A stretch of 17,573 nt of DNA from an uncultured Angelakisella sp. (GTDB lineage Bacteria > Bacillota > Clostridia > Oscillospirales > Ruminococcaceae), in contig CAJUFK010000066.1 of the NCBI GenBank assembly GCA_910585535.1, forward strand, positions 1 to 17,573, written 5' to 3'. The translations under genes and the position numbers were made by a program. Of the stretch, positions 1 to 5,799 are shown piece after piece; within the stretch, counting starts at the first letter, position 1, and each line of letters starts with the position of its first letter. The notes below the pieces were generated by a model that was given only the letters and a program-made list of their open reading frames with translations, had not been told where the DNA came from and searched no databases.

Positions 1-120
1 CCAGGGCGCCGCCCTGGACCTGCCGCCCTTTGAAAAGGGCGGCCCTAAACTTTACACCCTTTGTTACGCAGACGTTGTCGTGGGTTCTGCCTGGAGTTTT
101 AACGGCGTTCTGTCCGAAGC
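1..120. repeat. GC-rich hairpin pair at window edge
   Basis: No gene is visible here. Two strong hairpins sit side by side: a 7-bp stem with a 3-nt loop (arms 1-7 and 11-17), which may extend beyond the window edge, and a 9-bp stem (22-30 with 35-43) closed by a TGAA tetraloop. There is no long T-tract after either, so a role as terminator of a gene to the left is possible but not shown. The rest of the stretch has nothing I recognise. Confidence 0.4.
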
Positions 121-220
121 GCAAAATCGCCCCCACGCAACCTGGCAATGGGTGATTTCAACCTCCCGCCCTCTGCTGCTCCCGACTCCAGGCACAACCT
201 AGGTCCCGACTCAACCTTTA

Positions 221-264
221 GGCGCGGAGCGCCGGGGAGGGTGTGCCCGCGGGCGCTAGCCCGC
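221..264. repeat. Structured repeat module, copy A
   Basis: Two stem-loops flank the segment GGGGAGGGTGTGCC. Stem 1 is GGCGC/GCGCC (221-225 with 229-233) around a GGA loop. Stem 2 is GCGGGC/GCCCGC (249-254 with 259-264) around a GCTA loop. The same arrangement occurs at 365-408 and 9381-9424, with paired base changes in the stems. Confidence 0.65.
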
Positions 265-364
265 CGCAAAATCGCCCCCCACGACCTGGCAAGGGGTGAT
301 TTCTACCTTCCGCCCTCTACTGCATCCGACTCCAGGCACAATCCAAGTCCTGGCACAACCCTTA

Positions 365-408
365 GGCGCGGAGCGCCGGGGAGGGTGTGCCTGCGGCCGC
401 AGGGCCGC
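365..408. repeat. Structured repeat module, copy B
   Basis: Stem 1 is identical to copy A (365-369 with 373-377, GGA loop). Stem 2 has become GCGGCC/GGCCGC (393-398 with 403-408, GCAG loop). Both strands of the stem changed together relative to copies A and C, so base pairing is kept. Confidence 0.65.
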
Positions 409-415
409 CGGGGGC

Positions 416-450
416 TTGATTTTTTCCCACAACCTGTTATATTATATAAT
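416..450 (+). promoter_or_regulatory. Possible promoter upstream of the DUF554 gene
   Basis: An AT-rich island in GC-rich surroundings holds TTGATT (416-421) and, after 16 bp, TATATT (438-443); an overlapping TATAAT lies at 445-450. It would give a leader of roughly 370 nt carrying the inverted-repeat element before the gene at 819. The match is moderate and the long leader makes it uncertain. Confidence 0.3.
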
Positions 451-513
451 AAGACGCTGGAAGGACAAGCCCCAGCGCTTCGCAGGCTCCCGGACTACTG
501 GGGCGCCGCAATC

Positions 514-799
514 TAAGAAGCCGTGCCAATAGCCGCCGCACCTATCTTGCCGGCAAATCTTCCCCCTGTCTTTGCCTCAAAAACTGGAAAGCCGCCAAGG
601 CTGCCGGTGTTTTTAAGGCTTCGACAGTCAAACTGCGCCCGAAGGCGCGTCCGGAGTGCAGCCGCCTTAGCGCGGTGGAAAAGTTGCTCGCCAATCTCCG
701 TACTTCGGTTATGAATACAGGTTCCAAGTTTTTGTAACGCAGCAGGGCGGAAAAAGACCCGGCCAGAGGGTGTCAAACGGTTGTGAATGCAGCTTCTAA
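514..799. repeat. Decayed MITE-like inverted-repeat element, copy 1
   Basis: The left end (about 514-555) reads TAAGAAGCCGTGCCAATAGC and continues through a CGCACCTATCTTGCCGGCAA-like arm. Its imperfect complement appears at about 684-728 and the terminal GCTTCTAA at 792-799. The left arm closely matches the ends of the elements at 11650-11816 and 15093-15150. The right half appears to contain a second, degenerate copy of the terminal arm (GGTTATGAATACAGG near 707 and GGTTGTGAATGCAGC near 779). No protein-coding gene is credible here; the long minus-strand frame across it is the repeat plus the antisense of DUF554. Confidence 0.55.
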
Positions 800-818
800 A
801 TACAGGAGGATTGAGAAA

Positions 819-1505
819 ATGATCGGGACCATTGCCAACGCCAGTTCTATCCTTATCGGCAGCATCCTGGGCAGCACCTTGAAAAAGGGCATCGGGGAGG
901 GGTACAAAACCGTGATGATGGACTCCATGGGCCTTGCGGCCACCGCCCTGGGGGTGAACTCCATTGTGGGGGCGATGCCCAACTCCCAGTACCACGTCCT
1001 TTTCATCGTCAGCCTGGCCCTGGGCGGGCTGATCGGGACGCGGCTCTCCCTGGACACCCTTTTTGACGGGGTGGTGGCGCGGTTCTCCAAGGGCTCCAAC
1101 CTGGCCCAGGGGCTTTCCACCGCCATCCTCCTTTTCTGCGCCGGCACCCTCTCCATCCTGGGGCCGATGCAAAGCGCCCTGATGGGGGACAATACCTACC
1201 TTTTCACCAACGCCATCCTGGACGGCATTACCTCCCTTGTCCTGGCCTCCACCTTCGGCTTTGGCATTGCGGCGGCGGCGGGGGTGCTGTTCTGCTGGCA
1301 GGGGATCATCTACCTGCTGGCGGGGCTGATCGAGCCCTACATTACTGACGCGCTGATGACCGAGATCAGCCTGGTGGGCGGCATCCTGATTCTGGCCTCC
1401 GGCCTGGGGATCCTGGGGATCAAGCAGATCAAGACGCTGAACCTCCTCCCTGCCCTCCTGATCCCTCCGGCAGCCATCGCCCTTTTGTCCCTCTTTGGAA
1501 TATAA
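819..1505 (+). CDS. DUF554 family membrane protein
   Basis: This is an integral membrane protein of 228 residues. The family has no established function that I can state; members are sometimes suspected to be transporters. The N-terminus MIGTIANASSILIGSILG is the characteristic DUF554 opening: a first hydrophobic segment followed by a short basic stretch. About seven hydrophobic segments rich in Gly, Ala and Leu follow, and length and layout fit the family. I chose ATG 819 because AGGAGG lies at 804-809, 9 nt upstream, and because homologous proteins begin with this MIGT sequence. An in-frame upstream ATG at 783 lies inside the repeat and is rejected. The gene stands alone, with a repeat element ending only 5 nt before its ribosome-binding site and a strong terminator directly after it. 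Confidence 0.85.
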   Translation: MIGTIANASSILIGSILGSTLKKGIGEGYKTVMMDSMGLAATALGVNSIVGAMPNSQYHVLFIVSLALGGLIGTRLSLDTLFDGVVARFSKGSNLAQGLSTAILLFCAGTLSILGPMQSALMGDNTYLFTNAILDGITSLVLASTFGFGIAAAAGVLFCWQGIIYLLAGLIEPYITDALMTEISLVGGILILASGLGILGIKQIKTLNLLPALLIPPAAIALLSLFGI

Positions 1506-1517
1506 CGATTTGCCCTC

Positions 1518-1549
1518 AAAAGGCCCTGCCGCACCGGCGGGGCCTTTTT
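1518..1549 (+). terminator. Rho-independent terminator after DUF554
   Basis: A 13-bp stem (1518-1530 with 1536-1548; one G-U pair) encloses a 5-nt loop, and its 3' arm runs into five T residues at 1545-1549. The structure starts 13 nt after the DUF554 stop codon. Confidence 0.85.
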
Positions 1550-1709
1550 CTGTCCCCCAAAGGAATCCGGGAACTTGTCCTATTATAAAAATTTCAAGAC
1601 TAAAGGACAAATAAGGACAGGGCGTTAGATCATTTGCACAATAACATATTGTTTTCTTTGTATATTGTGATAAAATTTAGCGATAAAACCGGAAATTATG
1701 AATAATCTA
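1550..1709 (+). promoter_or_regulatory. AT-rich upstream region with several symmetric motifs
   Basis: No gene is present. The stretch is strikingly AT-rich compared with its neighbours. It holds an inverted pair TTGTCCT (1575-1581) and AGGACAA (1604-1610), a further GGACA at 1615-1619, a palindrome ACAATA-ACA-TATTGT at 1638-1652, and two direct GATAAAA repeats (1669-1675 and 1682-1688). These are candidate regulator sites for the promoter that follows. None matches the 19-bp palindrome found near the marR gene. Confidence 0.35.
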
Positions 1710-1738
1710 TTGCGAAACATATCTTATCATGATATAAT
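1710..1738 (+). promoter_or_regulatory. Promoter of the malY1-permease-redox gene run
   Basis: TTGCGA (1710-1715), a 17-bp spacer and a perfect TATAAT (1733-1738) form a sigma-A-type promoter. Transcription would start near 1745, giving a leader of about 80 nt. A perfect 10-bp palindrome, TATCATGATA (1725-1734), overlaps the start of the -10 box and could be a repressor site. Confidence 0.6.
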
Positions 1739-1760
1739 CCATTACAAGATGAAAAGCCCG

Positions 1761-1791
1761 GGCGGCAAAAAACAGATAACAAGTTGCCGCC
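1761..1791 (+). promoter_or_regulatory. Leader hairpin upstream of malY1
   Basis: GGCGGCAA (1761-1768) pairs perfectly with TTGCCGCC (1784-1791) across a 15-nt loop, and AGCC/GGCT (1755-1758 with 1795-1798) can extend it past an internal loop. It lies in the predicted 5' leader about 20 nt before the ribosome-binding site. There is no T-tract, so it is more likely a stability or regulatory fold than a terminator. Confidence 0.4.
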
Positions 1792-1826
1792 TTTGGCTAG
1801 TTTAAGAAAGAGAGGATCTGTTTGGG

Positions 1827-2996
1827 ATGTATGATTTCGACAAAGCGGTAGACCGCCGGGGCACCTCCAGCATCAAGTGGAACTTCCAGAACAGCTTTGG
1901 CCAGCAGTCCGGCCTGCTGCCCTTCTGGATTGCGGACACCGATTTCGCGACGGTGCCGGAGATCCAGGAGGCCCTCAAGAAGCGCTGCGACCACCCCGTC
2001 ATTGGCTATTCCGATCCCCTGCCCTCGGTCTATGAGGCCATCCAGGGCTGGTGGGACCGCCGCCACGGCTGGAAGCCCCAGACCGACTGGATGCTCCTTA
2101 GCTACGGCGTGGTCACCGCCATCTTCTTCACCCTGGACGCGGTGGTCCCCAAGGGGGAAAAGGTCCTGGTCTTTACCCCCGTCTACGATCCCTTCTTCGC
2201 CGCGGTGCAGAACAGCGGCCACCAGATGGTGGACTGCCCCCTGGACCACAAGGACAGCTACTACACCATAAATTGGGAGCTGCTGGAAAAGCAGCTGGCC
2301 GGCGGCGTTCGGGCCGTGGTCTTCTGCAACCCCCACAACCCCATCGGCCGGGTGTGGACCGCCGAAGAGATGAAGCGGCTGGCGGAGCTTTGCGTCAAGT
2401 ATGACGTCTATCTGCTCAGCGACGAGATCCACGCCGACTTCGGCCTTGTCCGCCCCTACACCACCGCCGGAAAGTTCCCGGAGCTGTACCAGAAGCTGGT
2501 GGTTTACACCGCCATCAGCAAGAGCTTCAACATGGCGGGTCTGGGCTCCTCCTGCATGATTATCCCCAACCCGGAGCTGAAGCAGAAGATCCAGGAGGCC
2601 TACGACAGCCGCTGGATGTTCGGCCCCTCCGACCTGGCCTTCACCGCCATGGAGGCCGCCTACAACCACGGCGACCAGTGGATGGACGAACAGTGCCGGT
2701 ACCTGGCGGAGAACGTCAAGATCGTCAACGAGTTCGCAGCCGAAAAGCTGCCCAAGGTCCAGGTGACCACCCACGAGGGGACCTTCCTGATGTGGCTGGA
2801 CATGACCTGCTTCGGCAAGACCAGCGGGGAGCTGACCACCATCCTGGCCAAGGAGTACGGCATCGCCCTGGGGGACGGCCGCCACTATGGCGAGCAGGCC
2901 GAGGGCTTTATGCGCCTGAACATCGGCTGCACCCACGACACCCTCCGGAAGGGCCTGGAGCAGCTGGCCAGGTTCTACGCCGACTACATGAAGTAA
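1827..2996 (+). CDS. MalY/PatB family PLP-dependent C-S lyase / aminotransferase (copy 1)
   Basis: This is a fold-type I PLP enzyme of 389 residues, the usual length for the MalY/PatB branch. The family cleaves the C-S bond of cystathionine and other cysteine S-conjugates to pyruvate, ammonia and a thiol, although some members transaminate. Visible signatures are the N-terminal FWIADTDF motif, the CNPHNPIGRVW segment, the SDEIHADF segment with the PLP-pyridine-binding Asp, and the Schiff-base Lys232 in SKSFN. It is cytoplasmic and has no signal peptide. ATG 1827 is preceded by AGAGGA at 1811-1816, 10 nt away. It is the first gene after the promoter at 1710-1738 and is followed after 81 nt by an APC permease. 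A homologous pair in the same order lies at 11870-14412. The exact substrate cannot be read from the sequence. Confidence 0.87.
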   Translation: MYDFDKAVDRRGTSSIKWNFQNSFGQQSGLLPFWIADTDFATVPEIQEALKKRCDHPVIGYSDPLPSVYEAIQGWWDRRHGWKPQTDWMLLSYGVVTAIFFTLDAVVPKGEKVLVFTPVYDPFFAAVQNSGHQMVDCPLDHKDSYYTINWELLEKQLAGGVRAVVFCNPHNPIGRVWTAEEMKRLAELCVKYDVYLLSDEIHADFGLVRPYTTAGKFPELYQKLVVYTAISKSFNMAGLGSSCMIIPNPELKQKIQEAYDSRWMFGPSDLAFTAMEAAYNHGDQWMDEQCRYLAENVKIVNEFAAEKLPKVQVTTHEGTFLMWLDMTCFGKTSGELTTILAKEYGIALGDGRHYGEQAEGFMRLNIGCTHDTLRKGLEQLARFYADYMK

Positions 2997-3077
2997 CAGG
3001 CTCGGTTCAGTCAAGGCAAGACGGCAGGCCCCCCCAAAGGTCCTGTGATATTGATAAAGTTTTTGAGGAGGATTATA

Positions 3078-4418
3078 ATGAGTACCAAACCCCAGACCAC
3101 AGAGCGGAAAAAACTCAATTTTATGGACTGCATGGGTATGGCCACCGGCCAGATCATCGGTTCCGGCATCATGGTGCTTACCGGCATCGTCATCGGCCTT
3201 ACCGGCCATGGCACCCCCTATGCCTTTATCCTGGGCGCACTGGTAGCCATCATCACCGTTGTTCCCTACATCATCCTGACCTCTTCCATCCCCGCCTCCG
3301 GCGCAGGATATACCTACATCAAGCGGCTTATGGGCGACAAGGCCAGCTTTATGTACATCGGGATGTTCGTCCTCAGCCAGGTGCTGATTGCCACCTTCGC
3401 CAAGGGCTTCGCCAGCTACTTCGTGGCTATCTTCCCCAGCTTTAACGAAACGGTTGTGGCTCTGGCGGCTCTGATCCTCTGCACCATCGTCAACATCATC
3501 GGACTCAAGTCCACCGCCCTGGTCCAGAACTGCATGGTGGCCTTCCTGCTTATCAGCCTGTTCCTCTTTATCGGCTTCGGCCTGCCCCAGGTGGACTGGT
3601 CCACCCTGCGTCTGGCCGCCGACAACATTATGCCCAACGGCCCCATGAACTTCTTCACCGGCGTTGCCCTTCTCTCCTTCGCCTGCGGCGGCGCCAAGTT
3701 CATCGCCGAAAACGCCGACGACATTGAAAACCCCTCCACCACCATCCCCAAGGCCATTGTTCTGGCTACCTCCATCGTGGCTGTCTTCTATGCCCTTATC
3801 GGCATCGTCGCCGCCGGCGTCCTCCCTGTGGAGCAGGTCGCCTTTGAGAACCTGACCCTGGTGGCCCGGACCATCTTCCCCACCTGGCTGTATCTCTTCT
3901 TTGTCTTCGGCGGCGCCATGTTCGCCCTTCTCACCACCCTTAACGGCACCCTCAGCTGGGTACACCGCGGCCTCCAGGCGGCGGCCCGGGACGGCTGGCT
4001 CCCCGAAAAGCTGGCCGAGGAGAACAAAGGCGGCACCCCCGTTGTCCTGCTGATGGTCTTCTTTGTCATGGGCGCTCTCCCCATTGTCACCGGCATGGAT
4101 CTGACCCTCATCTCCAACATGGGCGTGGGCACCGATATGCTCTCTGAGTTCATGGTCCTGCTGGCCTGCTGGAAGCTCCCCGACATTCTGCCCGAGGAGT
4201 TTAAGAAGTCCAACTTCTACATGAAGAAAAGCACCCTCCACGCTGTCCTGGTGGTCATCGGCGCGGTGATGCTCTTCACCTCCTACGTGAACCTCTCCGA
4301 CCTCACCGTTCCCGCCGCCATCGCCTGCGTCGTCTTTATTGCGGTCCTCTTCGTCTATACCCAGTTCCGCGTAAAGTATGTTCAGGAGAAGAAGGCCAAG
4401 GCCAAGAGCGGCAAGTAA
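3078..4418 (+). CDS. APC family amino-acid permease (copy 1)
   Basis: A membrane transporter of 446 residues belonging to the amino acid-polyamine-organocation superfamily (LeuT fold, 12 helices expected). The first helix carries the conserved GQIIGSGIM unwound-helix motif that contacts the substrate alpha-amino and carboxyl groups. Later segments include FACGGAKFIAENADDIENP, typical of APC helix 6 and the loop after it, and GGAMFALLTTLN, which is shared exactly with the second permease at 11870-13201. I chose ATG 3078 because of the GAGGAGG just before it (3065-3071, ~6 nt); an earlier in-frame ATG at 3045 has no such site. The lyase on one side and redox genes on the other suggest it imports the amino acid those enzymes use. 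The C-terminus is a short basic tail. Confidence 0.86.
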   Translation: MSTKPQTTERKKLNFMDCMGMATGQIIGSGIMVLTGIVIGLTGHGTPYAFILGALVAIITVVPYIILTSSIPASGAGYTYIKRLMGDKASFMYIGMFVLSQVLIATFAKGFASYFVAIFPSFNETVVALAALILCTIVNIIGLKSTALVQNCMVAFLLISLFLFIGFGLPQVDWSTLRLAADNIMPNGPMNFFTGVALLSFACGGAKFIAENADDIENPSTTIPKAIVLATSIVAVFYALIGIVAAGVLPVEQVAFENLTLVARTIFPTWLYLFFVFGGAMFALLTTLNGTLSWVHRGLQAAARDGWLPEKLAEENKGGTPVVLLMVFFVMGALPIVTGMDLTLISNMGVGTDMLSEFMVLLACWKLPDILPEEFKKSNFYMKKSTLHAVLVVIGAVMLFTSYVNLSDLTVPAAIACVVFIAVLFVYTQFRVKYVQEKKAKAKSGK

Positions 4419-4447
4419 AAAACAGACCCCCTCATTTTCAGCCTATG

Positions 4448-4483
4448 GAGCGCCGCGCACCCTGTCAGCGGTGCGCGGCGCTC
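4448..4483 (+). promoter_or_regulatory. Perfect 14-bp intercistronic hairpin
   Basis: Positions 4448-4461 pair with 4470-4483 without mismatch, almost all G-C, around an 8-nt loop. It lies between the permease stop (4418) and the oxidoreductase start (4519). No T-tract follows, so it is probably an mRNA-processing or stability element, or a weak attenuator, rather than a full terminator. Confidence 0.6.
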
Positions 4484-4518
4484 CCAACCCATTCAGGAAA
4501 GGACGGAAACGCAAGCCC

Positions 4519-5799
4519 ATGGAACGATTTGCCATCATCGGCTTTGGCTGCGCCGGCTACCACGGCCTGCGGGCCATCCGGGAAGCGGGCTGCTCCACCC
4601 CGGTGGATGTCTACAGCGAAACCGCCATGCCCCCGTATAACCCCATGCTCACCACCTATTACAGCGCGGGCCGCCTTCCATACCAGGGGCTGTTCCCCTT
4701 TGGCGCCCTGCCGGAGATCGCCAGGGACTACCAGGCGGATCTTCTCACCGGCACGCGGGTGACAAAGGTGGACGCCCGGCGGAGGACCGTGACCACCGCC
4801 GGCGGGGAAACCAGGGAATACCAAAAGATTCTCGTCGCCACCGGGGCCTCCGCCTTTGTACCGGGAAGCTTCTCCGGTCTTCGGGGAGCCTTTTGTATGC
4901 GGACGGTGGAGGACGCCGTAAAGCTTCACGACGCGCTGGAAAACCGGAACTACCGAAACGCCGTCATTGTAGGGGCCTCCATGGTGGGGATCAAGGTGGC
5001 GGAACTGCTTCACAACCGGGGCTGCCAGGTGACCTTGGCGGATATGGCCCCCCACATCTTTGCCCTGGCCGCCTATCCGGAGGTCTCGGAGATGATCGAG
5101 ACGCGGCTCCGGGAAATGGGCATCACAATGGCCTTTGGCCAGGCCATCACCGGGGCGGAGGAGACGGTGGACGAGAACGGCGAGGTCCGGGAGACCACCG
5201 TCCGCCTGGCCGACGGCAGGGAGCTGAAAACCGAGCTTCTGGTCCTGAACATCGGCACCCGGGCCGCAACCGGCATCCTGGACCCGGAGGAGGTGGCCAC
5301 CGACCGGGGCATTCTGGTGGACCAGCGGATGGAGACCTCCGCCCCGGGGATCTACGCCGCCGGGGACTGCTGCCAGGGCCGGGATCTTCAGTCCGGCAAA
5401 CAGCAGATCATCGGCCTGTGGGCCAACGCCGCCACCCAGGGCCGGGTAGCCGGCCGGAATATGGCCGGTCTCCCCGGGGAGACTGACGGCAACATCCTTC
5501 ACAACATCACCCACTTTTTGGATATGGACTTCATCGGCCTGGGGGACAACCGCCTCACCGGGGAGGTCCGTTGTTACCAGTCCCCGGACAAGGGCTTTTA
5601 CATCCAGGCAGTGATCCGGGACGGCAAGGCGGTGGGCTTTAACATCCTGGATAACTACGGGGTGTCCGGCATCCTCAAGGCCCACCTTATGAAGCTGCTT
5701 CGGGGGCAGCCCTGCCCCTTCTCCCCGGAACAGCGGGGACAGCTGATCCGCTACGGGCTGGAGGAAGCCTTTATCGAAGCACTGGAGGCGAGGACATGA
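4519..5799 (+). CDS. NAD(P)/FAD-dependent oxidoreductase (reductase subunit of a molybdoenzyme)
   Basis: A flavoprotein of 426 residues with the pyridine-nucleotide disulfide reductase fold, resembling the NirB N-terminal region and rubredoxin/ferredoxin reductases. The FAD ADP-binding motif GFGCAG is at residues 8-13, the NAD(P)H-binding motif GASMVG at 152-157, and the second FAD motif GIYAAGDC at 277-284 with Asp283. A C-terminal domain of about 100 residues follows. It has no redox-active CxxC of the thioredoxin-reductase type at the expected place. I take ATG 4519: the family opens with this FAIIGFG strand just after Met, and purine-rich AGGAAAGGA lies at 4495-4503, a somewhat long spacing of 15 nt. 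The stop overlaps the next start by 4 nt. It probably passes electrons between NAD(P)H and the Fe-S subunit encoded two genes on. Confidence 0.84.
   Translation: MERFAIIGFGCAGYHGLRAIREAGCSTPVDVYSETAMPPYNPMLTTYYSAGRLPYQGLFPFGALPEIARDYQADLLTGTRVTKVDARRRTVTTAGGETREYQKILVATGASAFVPGSFSGLRGAFCMRTVEDAVKLHDALENRNYRNAVIVGASMVGIKVAELLHNRGCQVTLADMAPHIFALAAYPEVSEMIETRLREMGITMAFGQAITGAEETVDENGEVRETTVRLADGRELKTELLVLNIGTRAATGILDPEEVATDRGILVDQRMETSAPGIYAAGDCCQGRDLQSGKQQIIGLWANAATQGRVAGRNMAGLPGETDGNILHNITHFLDMDFIGLGDNRLTGEVRCYQSPDKGFYIQAVIRDGKAVGFNILDNYGVSGILKAHLMKLLRGQPCPFSPEQRGQLIRYGLEEAFIEALEART

Larger units (their letters stand above)
121..411. repeat. Two tandem copies of a ~145-bp intergenic repeat
   Basis: Copy 1 runs from 121 to 265 and copy 2 from 266 to about 411. 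Both begin with GCAAAATCGCCCCC, pass through a GGTGATTTC and a CGCCCTCT segment, then GACTCCAGGCACAA, and end in the same GC-rich hairpin module (about 212-265 and 355-411). Divergence between the copies is modest and mostly substitutional. The last ~55 bp recur a third time at 9370-9427. The open frames across this stretch only translate the repeat and have no ribosome-binding site, so I call no gene. Confidence 0.75.

Noticed and set aside
148..516. Open frame of about 120 codons across the tandem repeats
   Set aside because: It translates the repeat units, has no ribosome-binding site and contains two copies of the same peptide because of the duplication; it is not a credible gene.
513..1610. 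Minus-strand open frame spanning the first repeat element and DUF554
   Set aside because: Part is repeat and part is antisense of the membrane protein; no ribosome-binding site or recognisable domain.
1797..4241. Very long minus-strand open frame of about 814 codons
   Set aside because: It lies wholly antisense to the lyase and permease genes, which have clear family signatures. Its Gly/Asp/His/Gln-rich composition is the usual result of reading the complement of a GC-rich gene.
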